Shown piece after piece: positions 49,167 to 57,105 of a stretch of DNA of 64,000 nucleotides. Every line of letters starts with the position of its first letter. Position 1 is the first letter of the stretch. Both the position numbers and the translations under genes were made by a program. The stretch comes from Thalassospira lucentensis MCCC 1A00383 = DSM 14000 (GTDB lineage: Bacteria; Pseudomonadota; Alphaproteobacteria; Rhodospirillales; Thalassospiraceae): the NCBI RefSeq assembly GCF_000421265.1, contig NZ_ATWN01000001.1:310001-374000 (forward strand). The letters are read 5' to 3'. Below the pieces are notes generated by a model. That model worked only from the letters and a program-made list of their open reading frames with translations. It was not told the origin of the DNA and made no database searches.

Positions 49167-49423
49167 GTATCGGAGGGTGAGCTCAGGCCATGCCGAATCG
49201 CTTGAACTTTATAAAAAGTTAAATTATTTTTCTTTGATTAACTTTTTCGGTTTCAGGAAAATACATTTATTTATCAATATACTATTTGATGGATTTCACC
49301 TGAACTGTTGGCGCAAAACTGGCGCAATGTATACATACCCTTCTTATGGATAGTTGTATCTATGGTTAAATAAGGGAACGATCATAGGTAGTTCTACGGA
49401 GCAATTGGCTCCTGCAATTTTTG
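49167..49423. other. AT-rich upstream region of the diguanylate cyclase gene
   Basis: No gene supported. It contains a perfect 10-bp A/T inverted repeat, AAAAAGTTAA (49214-49223) and TTAACTTTTT (49238-49247), which could be a weak terminator or a regulator site. A GGAGC/GGCTCC dyad lies at 49398-49412. Confidence 0.4.
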
Positions 49424-50659
49424 ATGTTGGAGCTGTTTTGCGTGCTGTCTGGTCCAGCCATAGATGCTAAGCGCCGCGTAGGGGTTCTTCGTTGTCGCTA
49501 CAAAGACTTCTTCTATACACCTCGGCATGCAGAAATCCTGCATCTGCGGCGTAAGGAGTCGATCCAGCTTACAGCCCGTTTTGCCGCCGTATTTATGTGT
49601 GTGCTGCTTGCCGTCGTCCCGTTCTGGGATGGTGCGTACGACAGTCAGATGTGGCTGTCGCAAACTTCAATCATGCGCCTTCTTGTTGTTGGTATCGCAA
49701 TTGTGGTTCTGGCCAACCGCGCGGTCAGTGCGCGCTGGCGCCGGCATTTCCCGTATCTTCCGATGTTGATGCTGGTGATTGCGGCCTGTCTTTTGTGTGG
49801 TTTTGGCGCGCATGACCTTCTGGCAACGCAGCGCATGTTTTCCGCACACAGCTTCCTGTTACTGGGGCTGGTTTTGATGATTGCCATCATGCCGCTGACC
49901 TTGGTCGAGGCCGCGATACTGTCATCTCCGATCATGGTGTTGCTGGTGATTGGTGCACAGGCATCGCTTGCGACCGGGTTTGTTGCGCTTGAGATGATCC
50001 TGGCTGTCTTACTGCCCTTGGCAATCCTGTCTTCTTTGGTGCAGCTTTATCGTACGATTGTTGCCGCGCAGGAGGTGGCGATTGATCCGTTGACCGGCTG
50101 CTTTACCCGTGTGTTTGGCATGGAAATGATCCGGGTTACGTTTGACAGTTCGATGCGCAAAAATGCGCCCTATACAATGGCCTTCATCGACCTTGATGAT
50201 TTTAAGCAAATCAACGACCGCCATGGTCATGATTACGGTGACCGGATTTTGGCAGAAGTCGGCAATAACCTTGTCGATCGCTTCCGCAGTTCGGATCTTG
50301 TGGTGCGCTGGGGCGGTGAAGAGTTTCTTGTGCTTCTGCCGGAACTTCCAATGACGCAGGCAAATGAGGTCCTTGCGCGTGTCATGGGGCCGGGGCTTGC
50401 CAGCCTGCAAGGCGGTCAGACGCAACGCGCCAGTGTCGGCCTGTCAGAGCGCATTGAAGACGCCATTTCAATTCCGCAGAACCTGATCGATCTTGCTGAT
50501 CAGCGGATGTATGATGCCAAAAAGCGCCGCGATCATGATGACATGATTGCCGAAAGCATGTCGGGCCGTAAACGCCCGGCCGACGCCGCCGCGATTGCTG
50601 TCACGGCTCACAAATCAAGCCGCGTAGACAGCAAGACCGCCAATCAGACAATCAACTAA
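49424..50659 (+). CDS. Membrane-bound diguanylate cyclase (GGDEF)
   Basis: 411 residues from the ATG at 49424; the start is uncertain because no ribosome binding site is near, and the first 45 residues may be untranslated. Six hydrophobic helices (about 50-220; MASE-like sensor with short loops) precede a GGDEF domain at about 225-370. The active-site motif GGEEF is intact, and an RxxD inhibitory site (RSSD) sits five residues before it, as required for product inhibition. DPLTGCFTR marks the domain start. It synthesises c-di-GMP, promoting the sessile state. The last 45 residues are a polar tail. Confidence 0.9.
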   Translation: MLELFCVLSGPAIDAKRRVGVLRCRYKDFFYTPRHAEILHLRRKESIQLTARFAAVFMCVLLAVVPFWDGAYDSQMWLSQTSIMRLLVVGIAIVVLANRAVSARWRRHFPYLPMLMLVIAACLLCGFGAHDLLATQRMFSAHSFLLLGLVLMIAIMPLTLVEAAILSSPIMVLLVIGAQASLATGFVALEMILAVLLPLAILSSLVQLYRTIVAAQEVAIDPLTGCFTRVFGMEMIRVTFDSSMRKNAPYTMAFIDLDDFKQINDRHGHDYGDRILAEVGNNLVDRFRSSDLVVRWGGEEFLVLLPELPMTQANEVLARVMGPGLASLQGGQTQRASVGLSERIEDAISIPQNLIDLADQRMYDAKKRRDHDDMIAESMSGRKRPADAAAIAVTAHKSSRVDSKTANQTIN

Positions 50660-51354
50660 TGTCTGGTACTGTGGGCGTCACCGCCCGCGACGATCCTTTC
50701 CTTGTCATCCAAAATCAAACTTGATGCCTGTCGACCAGAGGGTGCCACTGATGGCCTGCATGTCGGACCGTACGTGCGTGATCAAGCGGACCGGGGGCCG
50801 TGCCATTGACCGTCACGTCGCCACGCCGCATGCTACTAGACCGTAGCGCGGGCGCTCTGGGGTGATGTCTGCCAGTGCCGCTTCATAAATTCCCGTTGAT
50901 GATGGCCTGCCGCGATACGAAACGTCTGTGTGCATGTGTCTTCACCCTCGCCGATCCGCGGACCGTTCTCCCTGCATTTGTAAAATGTCGGGGACGGCTG
51001 CTTTGGCGATAGTCGCGTGGGGAAATGCTTCTTTTGTGGAAATTTTGGCCGAAAATGATTCGTTTGCGATGATTTCAATGTGGAATCGCTGCAAAACAGC
51101 CAAATTTTATCGCGCGATTCGCATTCGAAGCACAGTGGGGTAGGCGGTAGGATCCGTGTATGGAGTCCGCAGGTGATCAAAATTTAACCCAGACCCGCCT
51201 GAAATCAGCACGAAACAGTGTCAGTTCTGTGAAATTGTGATGAAAAAAGGTGCAGGAATAATTTTGATAAAAAAATAGTCAAAAAGCTATTGCGTCCGGT
51301 CGAGCAAATGGGTAATCTCCATTTGTGCGCTGCGGTAGGACGCAGTGCATTCCG
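50660..51354. other. Long gene-free stretch before the MmgR-like RNA
   Basis: About 700 bp. The short reading frames at 50836-51180 (minus) and 50928-51143 (plus) have no protein-like pattern and no ribosome binding site. TTGTGA (51235-51240), 17 nt, ATAATT (51258-51263) could be a promoter for the RNA downstream. Between about 51290 and 51385 several hairpins can form (AAATGG/CCATTT, GCGCTGCG/CGCAGTGC). Confidence 0.45.
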
Positions 51355-51430
51355 GCGAGCGACTTGTTCGCTCGTTTCTTGGACGTTTCCTCCCTAGACT
51401 TGGGCCGCTTTCATAGGCGGCCTTTTTTTT
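51355..51430 (+). ncRNA. mmgR: MmgR/alpha-r8-type trans-acting small RNA (Rfam suhB-like)
   Basis: A first hairpin, GAGCGA/TCGCTC (51357-51373), is followed by a single-stranded linker containing TTTCCTCCCT at 51386-51395. The RNA ends with a terminator hairpin, GGCCGC/GCGGCC, and eight T (51402-51430). The 10-nt UUUCCUCCCU element between a 5' hairpin and the terminator is, as I recall, the invariant signature of the alphaproteobacterial alpha-r8/MmgR family, and the length of about 76 nt matches. MmgR in Sinorhizobium limits polyhydroxybutyrate accumulation. The CCUCCC element can pair with Shine-Dalgarno sequences, so an Hfq-dependent translational repressor is inferred. The 5' end is an estimate. 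Confidence 0.75.
51402..51430 (+). terminator. Terminator of the MmgR-like RNA
   Basis: GGGCCGC/GCGGCC stem with a TTTCATAG loop and eight consecutive T. Confidence 0.9.
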
Positions 51431-51539
51431 GTCTAAATTCAGCCATTTAGCTAAACTTGGGCATATACTCATCGTCTGAGCATATCGCCGTTTTCGGTTT
51501 GCGCGAAATGGTGCGGTGCAAATCAATTACCGGTCGAAA

Positions 51540-51854
51540 TTAGCTGCAGCTATCCTTGAGTGCGTCAATTTGAGTGTTCTGATCTGCTTCTGACAGGGCC
51601 GGGGCGCGCAATTCCTTGATCATATAACGCAATTTGATGCGAATGGCGGCCTCGCTTTCCGGGCTGGGCTTTTCAGATGCATTGGCAGCAGCGCGCTTAA
51701 TCCAGATTTCTGCATTGTTCGTCTCGGTCGCCGCAACGGGATTGATCTCGTAATAGGCCGCACAGGCCAGATCTTCGCGCCAGTCTTCGGCGTTGGTCAG
51801 AAAATCCAGATCATAAAGACCCACCACTGCAATCACGATGACCGCAATTGGCAA
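51540..51854 (-). CDS. Small hypothetical protein with N-terminal hydrophobic stretch
   Basis: 104 residues from a TTG at 51854, the only standard start codon after an upstream in-frame stop; no ribosome binding site is visible, so the start is insecure. A hydrophobic segment (IAVIVIAVVGLYDL) is at the very N-terminus, then a soluble part with CAAYYEINPVAATETNNAEIWI and a C-terminal Cys. Not recognised as a family. It lies downstream of the GNAT gene on the same strand (137-nt gap). Confidence 0.5.
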   Translation of the reverse strand: MPIAVIVIAVVGLYDLDFLTNAEDWREDLACAAYYEINPVAATETNNAEIWIKRAAANASEKPSPESEAAIRIKLRYMIKELRAPALSEADQNTQIDALKDSCS

Positions 51855-51991
51855 TGTTTTATGGCTGCCAAGCTGGCGCAGGCCATCAGATAGGGAATTG
51901 TGCGACGATATGATTTCGACCTCAGTTCAGAGTGGGGCACCAAGTATGTACAGCCGCTGATGCGCGATCTGTGTCGCAATTGCGGCTATAC

Positions 51992-52576
51992 TCACTTTTC
52001 GCGCTCTGGATTGCCGTCTGGGAAATTGCCATCGCCATCCCCCAGTCCGCGCTGCATGATCACGCTATCGACCCAGCGACCCAGTTTAAAGCCGGCCGAC
52101 TGCAAAGTTCCGGCAACCCGAAAGCCAAGCCGTGCATGCAGCCCGATCGAGGCAACATTGGCAGAATCGCCAATCACCGCCACCATCTGGCGATAGCCAA
52201 GGGCCGTGCAGCGCGTCAAAAGCTCTGCCAGAAGCGCGCGGCCCGCTCCCTTTCCAACCACGTCAGGCGCGATATAGATCGTGTCTTCGACGGTAAACCG
52301 ATATGCCGGGCGGGTACGATAAGCCCCGGCATAGGCAAATCCCTCAACCCGGCCCTCAATCTCGGCGACCAGATAGGGCAGGCCGCGTTCGCGCACATGT
52401 TGCCAGCGCGACGTCAGTTCGGCAATTTCCGGGGCCCGTTCCTCGAAGGATGCCAGGCCATGCAAAACATGGTGGCCATAAATTTCGGTAATGCGCGCGA
52501 AATCTTCGGGTTCGGCATCCCGGATGATCAGGTCGACTAAGGGAACGCTGGCATCAGTATGGGCGGGGCTGGTCAT
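51992..52576 (-). CDS. GNAT N-acetyltransferase, phosphinothricin-acetyltransferase-like
   Basis: 194 residues. It has a GNAT fold with IRDAEPEDFARITEIYGHHV at the N-terminus and FEERAPEIAELTSRW. The acetyl-CoA loop is VVGKGAGRALLAELL (about 107-121), and NVASIGLHARLGFRVAGTLQSAGFKLGRWVDSV-type sequence is typical of the Pat/Bar/MddA group. It acetylates an amino-acid-like amine; natural substrates in this group include methionine sulfone and sulfoximine. The ATG shares one base with the stop of the upstream amidohydrolase gene (TAATG), so translation is coupled. Confidence 0.88.
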   Translation of the reverse strand: MTSPAHTDASVPLVDLIIRDAEPEDFARITEIYGHHVLHGLASFEERAPEIAELTSRWQHVRERGLPYLVAEIEGRVEGFAYAGAYRTRPAYRFTVEDTIYIAPDVVGKGAGRALLAELLTRCTALGYRQMVAVIGDSANVASIGLHARLGFRVAGTLQSAGFKLGRWVDSVIMQRGLGDGDGNFPDGNPEREK

Positions 52577-53460
52577 TAAAACGGGTTCCCGTCAAGATCG
52601 TGGAAGCTTGAAATCAGATGGGTCATTTGTTCGCGCAAGGTGTCAAATCCGCGATGCGGCGTAATCGTTGCTTCATCCATATAAAGCGATCGGGCAAGCT
52701 CGATCTGAAGGCTGTGCACATTGGCCTCCGGGTGGCCGTAATGGCGTGTGCAATAGCCCCCGGCATATGGATCATTGTGCGCCGGGATAAAGCCCAGATT
52801 GCGCACGCGATCATCCACAAACCGCGTCAATGACGGGTGGCAGGAACTTCCATAGCAATCGCCAAGCACCAGATCAACGCGGTTTTTAGCACTATCGACA
52901 GAATCACCGGGCATTGAATGGCAATCAATCAGGATGCAGTAGCCAAATGCGTCACGCGTCGCCTTGATCAAATTTTGCAGGGCGCGATGATATGGCCGGT
53001 AATAGGTGTCAATGCGATCAAATGCCTCGGTGACGGGCAGGCGGGATTTATAAATCTCAACCCCGCCACTGACCACGCGCGGGATTGATCCCAAGCCTGA
53101 CAGGGCGCGCATCGAATGGGTTTCGGCATCGGCGGGCAACTCACCGTCAAACATGCGTGGATCCAGCTCCAGCGCGCCGCGATTAACATCGACATAGGCG
53201 CGTGGGAACGTTGCACACAGCAAGGGCGCGCCCAGTTGCGGGGCAGCGGCAAACAGCTGATCGACAAAGGCGTCTTCGGACGCGCGCAGCTCAAACGATC
53301 CGATCCGCGCGCTGGCAATCAAGTCTTGCGGATACTGGCGTCCCGAATGCGGTGATGCAAAGACCACGGGCAGGGTTTGCCGTGCTGGAAGAATAACGGT
53401 GGCGGGGCCGGTTGTGGCCATTTCCGAAGGCAACTGGTTCATTGTCTTGGTATCATCCAT
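52576..53460 (-). CDS. N-formylglutamate amidohydrolase family protein
   Basis: 294 residues from the ATG at 53460; an ATG at 53439 is an alternative. The frame stays open upstream through the tRNA-Val gene, but that part (through 53754) is tRNA and leader, not protein. FGase family motifs are PVVFASPHSGRQYP, the Arg/Glu pocket LRASEDAFVDQLF, RAYVDVNRG, LIDCHSMPG and the C-terminal HSLQIELARSLYMDE. The family hydrolyses N-formyl-L-glutamate (HutG) or related N-acyl amino acids. No hut genes are near, so the substrate is open. Confidence 0.9.
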   Translation of the reverse strand: MDDTKTMNQLPSEMATTGPATVILPARQTLPVVFASPHSGRQYPQDLIASARIGSFELRASEDAFVDQLFAAAPQLGAPLLCATFPRAYVDVNRGALELDPRMFDGELPADAETHSMRALSGLGSIPRVVSGGVEIYKSRLPVTEAFDRIDTYYRPYHRALQNLIKATRDAFGYCILIDCHSMPGDSVDSAKNRVDLVLGDCYGSSCHPSLTRFVDDRVRNLGFIPAHNDPYAGGYCTRHYGHPEANVHSLQIELARSLYMDEATITPHRGFDTLREQMTHLISSFHDLDGNPF

Positions 53461-53676
53461 CCCTGATGGCGGTTTGGTTATATCCCGACTCCGATCTCTC
53501 ACAATCTGATCTATAGCATATGGGAATTGGCTGGCAATTGATGAAGAATTTTTGTCAAAAACCCATTTCTGGGGTTGCGCCTTTGTCTGCCTTGGGCTAA
53601 ATACCGCCTCGCCGACGCAAACGGCAGGACCACTTTTTCTTAACCGAAGGGGCGGTCTTTCGAAAGATGGATTTGC

Positions 53677-53753
53677 GGGCCTATAGCTCAGTTGGTTAGA
53701 GCGTTCGCTTGACATGCGAGAGGTCACAAGTTCGAGTCTTGTTAGGCCCACCA
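53677..53753 (+). tRNA. tRNA-Val (anticodon GAC), copy 1
   Basis: A 77-nt cloverleaf: acceptor stem GGGCCTA/TAGGCCC, D-arm GCTCAGTTGGTTAGAGC, anticodon loop TTGACAT with anticodon GAC at 53711-53713, T-arm with TTCGAGT, and encoded CCA at the 3' end. It is identical to copy 2. A 9-bp inverted repeat flanks it (GAAAGATGG at 53662-53670, CCATCTTTC at 53751-53759). Confidence 0.97.
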
Positions 53754-53770
53754 TCTTTCACACAAATTAC

Positions 53771-53847
53771 GGGCCTATAGCTCAGTTGGTTAGAGCGTTC
53801 GCTTGACATGCGAGAGGTCACAAGTTCGAGTCTTGTTAGGCCCACCA
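53771..53847 (+). tRNA. tRNA-Val (anticodon GAC), copy 2
   Basis: 77 nt, identical in sequence to copy 1, with anticodon GAC at 53805-53807 and encoded CCA. The spacer between copies is only 17 nt, so both are probably cut from one precursor. Confidence 0.97.
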
Positions 53848-53853
53848 TTCCCG

Positions 53854-53881
53854 CCCCGCCGGTTCACCGCGCGGGGTTTTG
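53854..53881 (+). terminator. Terminator of the tRNA-Val pair
   Basis: CCCCGC/GCGGGG outer stem with inner CGG/CCG pairing around TTCA, followed by TTTTG, just after the second tRNA. Confidence 0.75.
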
Positions 53882-53922
53882 TGTGTCTGGGGCAAATTTC
53901 CTGCGACGATGTCTTAAGGGGG

Positions 53923-54612
53923 TTATGCCTTAAGACCTGCGCAGCGTGCGGTGTTTCGGATGTGGTTTTGCATCTCTTCGCGTGCCGCATTGGCATCCCC
54001 ATCCGACAGGGCCTTGATGATGCGCCGATGTTCGCCGATGGATGCGCGCATCCGTTCCGGGTCGGTGATCGGGATTGGTTGGCGCTGGGTTTCGGTGATC
54101 TGATCGCGCACGGTTTTATAAAGGTCGCGCAGCATGCTGTTGCTACACGCCTGAACAATCGTGTTGTGAAATTCCAGATCCGCATCGACGTTGGAAATCA
54201 AATCTTGTGCGGCCCAGCCTTTTTCCATCTGATCGGTCGCATCTGCCATATGTTCAAGCTGCCCGGCCGTAAGGCGATGACAGGCAAGGGCAGCAATTTC
54301 ACCTTCAAGGATCATGCGGGTTTGAAACACGTCAAACACCGTATGGCTTTCCGAATAACGCCACGGTGCCATGTCGCCCGGTGTGCGGCTGTTGGGGTCG
54401 GTCACGAATGTGCCGCGCCCGGCTTCGGTCTTGATCATGCCAAGTGTCTCAAGGGTCAGCAGGGCCTCGCGAAGCGACGCACGTGAAATGCCGAACTTCT
54501 GGGCGAACTCGCGTTGGGACGGAATTTTGTCCCCGGGTTTCAGGGATCCGTTCTGGATCATTTCCTGAATTTGGCGCGCTACCGTTTGCGGCAGAAGTGT
54601 ACGGTTGAACAT
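53923..54612 (-). CDS. GntR/FadR-family (FCD) transcriptional regulator
   Basis: 229 residues from the ATG at 54612, with GAGGAA 9 nt upstream; a start at 54708 would add a non-family tail. The winged helix is at about 8-75 (QIQEMIQNGSLKPGDKIPSQREFAQKFGISRASLREALLTLE), followed by an FCD all-helical effector domain with metal-ligand His in EFHNTIV, GEHRRII and MQNHIRN. It is divergent from the ABC transporter genes, with a 29-bp perfect palindrome in between, so it most likely represses that operon and perhaps itself, with relief by a metal-chelated carboxylate or amino-acid ligand. Confidence 0.92.
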   Translation of the reverse strand: MFNRTLLPQTVARQIQEMIQNGSLKPGDKIPSQREFAQKFGISRASLREALLTLETLGMIKTEAGRGTFVTDPNSRTPGDMAPWRYSESHTVFDVFQTRMILEGEIAALACHRLTAGQLEHMADATDQMEKGWAAQDLISNVDADLEFHNTIVQACSNSMLRDLYKTVRDQITETQRQPIPITDPERMRASIGEHRRIIKALSDGDANAAREEMQNHIRNTARCAGLKA

Positions 54613-54719
54613 TCCTGCTATTCCTCGTTGCTTATTTTTTATCCAATTAACGCCATAAAAGCGCATATGACTCATTTTTGCACAAACAATCTTGCATGGC
54701 ACATTCAAATATGTTTGTT

Positions 54720-54748
54720 TGGTCTAACTGGTCTGACCAGTTAGACCA
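54720..54748. promoter_or_regulatory. 29-bp perfect palindrome, probable operator of the FadR-type regulator
   Basis: Two 14-nt arms centred on T54734 are exact reverse complements. The inner part TGGTCTGACCA matches the classic FadR/LldR-type operator (TGGTCnnACCA). The outer half-sites repeat TGGTC/GACCA, so two regulator dimers could bind nested sites. A possible -10 (TACTAT, 54750-54755) abuts it, which fits repression by promoter occlusion. Confidence 0.85.
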
Positions 54749-54787
54749 GTACTATTCAGGGATGGCTAAAAACACAAGGAAATCATC

Positions 54788-55585
54788 ATGAAATTTCTTA
54801 CTTTTCTGACGTCTTCAGTCGTTGGTGGGGTGCTCGCACTCTCGTCGCTGTCGTCCGCAAACGCAGCTGACCTGACGGTTGGGGCAAACATCGGCAACGT
54901 TCCGTGGGAATTCCAGGATGCCGATGGCAATGTCGTTGGTTTCGAAGTTGATCTGGTCAACGAAGTCGCCAAACGTCTGGGCAAATCGGTTGAATTCGTC
55001 AACATTCCGTTCAATGGTCTGTTCCCGGCTGTTCAGTCGGGCCGGATTGATATGGCGGTATCGTCGATCACCATCACCGACAAACGTCTTGAGTCCGTGA
55101 CATTTGCACAGCCCTATTACGACAGTGACCAGTCACTGACCGCCACCACCGAAAGCGGCATTTCCGGTCTGGGCGATATGAACGGCAAGGTCGTTGGTGT
55201 TGATACCGGCTCGACCGGTGACATGTGGGCGGGCGAACACACGGGCGAATACTCCCTTGGTGAAATTCGCCGCTACGAAGGCCTGTCACCAGCAATGCTT
55301 GATCTGGTTGCCGGTCGTATCGACGGCTACATCAGCGACATTCCAGCCCTACTGTATTACGTCAAAGACAAGCCGAACCTTAAAGTGGTCGAACGTATCA
55401 CCACCGGTGAAAAATACTCGATCATGTTTAACAAGGATGCCCCGCTTGCAACCGAAGTAAACGCGATCCTCACCGACCTTAAAAAAGAAGGCTTCATCGC
55501 TGGCTTGCATGAAAGCTGGTTCGGCGCAAAACCCGAAGACACCACCTCAACCGTTGCTGTGATGGACATGCCGGCGATTAAATAA
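54788..55585 (+). CDS. Amino-acid ABC transporter, periplasmic binding protein
   Basis: 265 residues. AAGGA lies 7 nt before the ATG. The signal peptide is cleaved near ANA|ADLTVG (about residue 26). It is an SBP family 3 fold: VGANIGNVPWEFQDADGNVVGFEVDL-type N-lobe, IDMAVSSITITDKRLESVTFAQPYY signature, KVVGVDTGSTGD hinge. Such proteins bind polar amino acids or opines. The downstream hydantoinase and PLP enzyme suggest that the cargo is a modified or cyclic amino-acid derivative. First gene of a five-gene operon. Confidence 0.94.
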   Translation: MKFLTFLTSSVVGGVLALSSLSSANAADLTVGANIGNVPWEFQDADGNVVGFEVDLVNEVAKRLGKSVEFVNIPFNGLFPAVQSGRIDMAVSSITITDKRLESVTFAQPYYDSDQSLTATTESGISGLGDMNGKVVGVDTGSTGDMWAGEHTGEYSLGEIRRYEGLSPAMLDLVAGRIDGYISDIPALLYYVKDKPNLKVVERITTGEKYSIMFNKDAPLATEVNAILTDLKKEGFIAGLHESWFGAKPEDTTSTVAVMDMPAIK

Positions 55586-55613
55586 TCGCCGTGCGTTGAT
55601 CCTTCAGACCTAT

Positions 55614-55643
55614 GCCGACGGTGAATAGCCGTTCACCGTCGGC
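55614..55643 (+). promoter_or_regulatory. Intercistronic hairpin between binding protein and permease genes
   Basis: A perfect 12-bp stem, GCCGACGGTGAA/TTCACCGTCGGC, with a TAGCCG loop and no T run. It probably stabilises the upstream mRNA or partly terminates, giving excess binding protein. Confidence 0.6.
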
Positions 55644-55664
55644 GCATATTTTATCGGTGGTGTT

Positions 55665-56333
55665 ATGGATTTATTTTCGACCTTTTTTAACATGCCCGTC
55701 CTGCTGAACAGTTTGCCGCAGCTTCTAAGCGGCCTGTTGGTGACGGTTCAAATTGGCATCACAAGCATCATCTGCGGCTTGATCGGCGGTCTTTTTCTGG
55801 CCATTACGCGCCTCTATGCCCCGACCATCGTTCAGGTGCTCGTGCGCGGCTATATCGATATCTTCCGCTCGATCCCGCTTTTGGTGCTGCTAATTGTTGT
55901 CTATTACGCGTTGCCGTTTGTCGGCATTCGCCTCTCACCATTTTTCTCGGCGGTGACGGCCTTAACGCTGGTCTCTGCGGCCTATACGGCCGAAATTTTC
56001 CGCGCGGGCATCGAAGCCATTCCCCATGGTCAGTTCGAAGCCTCCGCCGCACTTGGTCTTTCCAACCGTCACACGATGGTTGATGTGATCCTGCCCCAAG
56101 CCATCCGCATCGTCATTCCGCCGCTGACCAATAATTGCATCAATGTGATGAAAGACACCGCATTGGCGTCGGTTGTCGCCATGCCCGATCTGCTTAAACA
56201 GGCAACGCAGGCGCAGGCCTTGTCGGCCAACCCGACCCCCTTGATTGGGGCGGCACTTATTTACCTGATCCTGCTGTGGCCGATGGTCTATGTCGTCGCC
56301 CGGCTTGAAAAACGCTACAGCAGGGGGCGCTAA
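55665..56333 (+). CDS. Amino-acid ABC transporter permease
   Basis: 222 residues in the HisM/GlnP group, with about five TM helices starting at [23 protein letters not shown]. The EAA loop is [22 protein letters not shown]. It is the only permease gene, so the channel is presumably a homodimer. Its TAA shares one base with the next ATG (TAATG), indicating coupled translation. Confidence 0.94.
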   Translation: MDLFSTFFNMPVLLNSLPQLLSGLLVTVQIGITSIICGLIGGLFLAITRLYAPTIVQVLVRGYIDIFRSIPLLVLLIVVYYALPFVGIRLSPFFSAVTALTLVSAAYTAEIFRAGIEAIPHGQFEASAALGLSNRHTMVDVILPQAIRIVIPPLTNNCINVMKDTALASVVAMPDLLKQATQAQALSANPTPLIGAALIYLILLWPMVYVVARLEKRYSRGR

Positions 56334-57070
56334 TGTCTGCTCAGATCAATATCCATAATCTCAAAAAGTCTTACGGCGAATTTCAGGTTTTGCACGGCAT
56401 CGACCTTGAAATTGTGCAGGGCGAAGTTGTCTGCGTCATCGGTCCGTCCGGATCGGGAAAATCCACCCTGATCCGCTGCATCAACCGTCTCGAAGCCTTC
56501 GATGATGAAAGTGAAATCGCGGTGGACGGGATTGCTGTGGTGCCGGGCAGGGCCCTGGCCGCCGTGCGCGCCGAAGTCGGTATGGTGTTTCAGTCGTTCA
56601 ATCTGTTTCCCCATATGACGGTGCTGCGCAATGTGATGCTGGCCCCGATGCGGGTCCGCCACAGCACCACCAAGGATGCCGAAGCGCGTGCGCGTGTGTT
56701 GCTCGACCGCGTTGGCATTTCCGAACAGGCCGACAAATACCCCGAAAACCTGTCTGGCGGGCAGCAGCAGCGCGTGGCGATTGCCCGGGCGCTGGCGATG
56801 GAGCCCAAGGTTCTTTTGTTTGACGAACCCACATCCGCCCTTGACCCAGAAATGGTCGGTGAGGTGCTTGATGTGATGAAAAAGCTCGCCGGAACCGGGG
56901 TCACAATGGTCATCGTTACCCATGAAATGGGCTTTGCCCGTCAGGTCGCCGACCGGGTGATCTTTATGGATGGCGGCAACGTGATCGAAGCCGGCCCACC
57001 CGCTGAAATCTTTGATAATCCCAGGGAAGAGCGCACGCGGAGTTTCCTGCACGCTGTTCTTGACCATTAA
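56333..57070 (+). CDS. Amino-acid ABC transporter ATP-binding protein
   Basis: 245 residues. Walker A is GPSGSGKST (about 36-44), Q-loop in [14 protein letters not shown], signature [17 protein letters not shown], Walker [14 protein letters not shown], switch His in [11 protein letters not shown]. It is a GlnQ/HisP-type subunit. 35 nt separate it from the PLP enzyme gene. Confidence 0.96.
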   Translation: MSAQINIHNLKKSYGEFQVLHGIDLEIVQGEVVCVIGPSGSGKSTLIRCINRLEAFDDESEIAVDGIAVVPGRALAAVRAEVGMVFQSFNLFPHMTVLRNVMLAPMRVRHSTTKDAEARARVLLDRVGISEQADKYPENLSGGQQQRVAIARALAMEPKVLLFDEPTSALDPEMVGEVLDVMKKLAGTGVTMVIVTHEMGFARQVADRVIFMDGGNVIEAGPPAEIFDNPREERTRSFLHAVLDH

Positions 57071-57105
57071 AAACAAAACGAGACGCTTTTCGGAGGAATG
57101 CCCCA

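Noticed and set aside
50836-51180. Small frames on either strand in the gene-free stretch
   Set aside because: No protein-like residue pattern, no ribosome binding site and low-complexity Cys/Arg/Pro content.
51270-51430. 6S RNA
   Set aside because: No long central-bubble hairpin closed by paired 5' and 3' ends; the UUUCCUCCCU element and terminator fit MmgR better.
53461-53754. N-terminal extension of the N-formylglutamate amidohydrolase
   Set aside because: The extension is translated from the tRNA-Val gene and its leader; the family starts near the ATG at 53460.
53677-53847. Integration site of a mobile element at the tandem tRNAs
   Set aside because: No integrase gene nearby; the second copy is a complete, identical tRNA directly followed by a terminator, not a partial attachment-site repeat.
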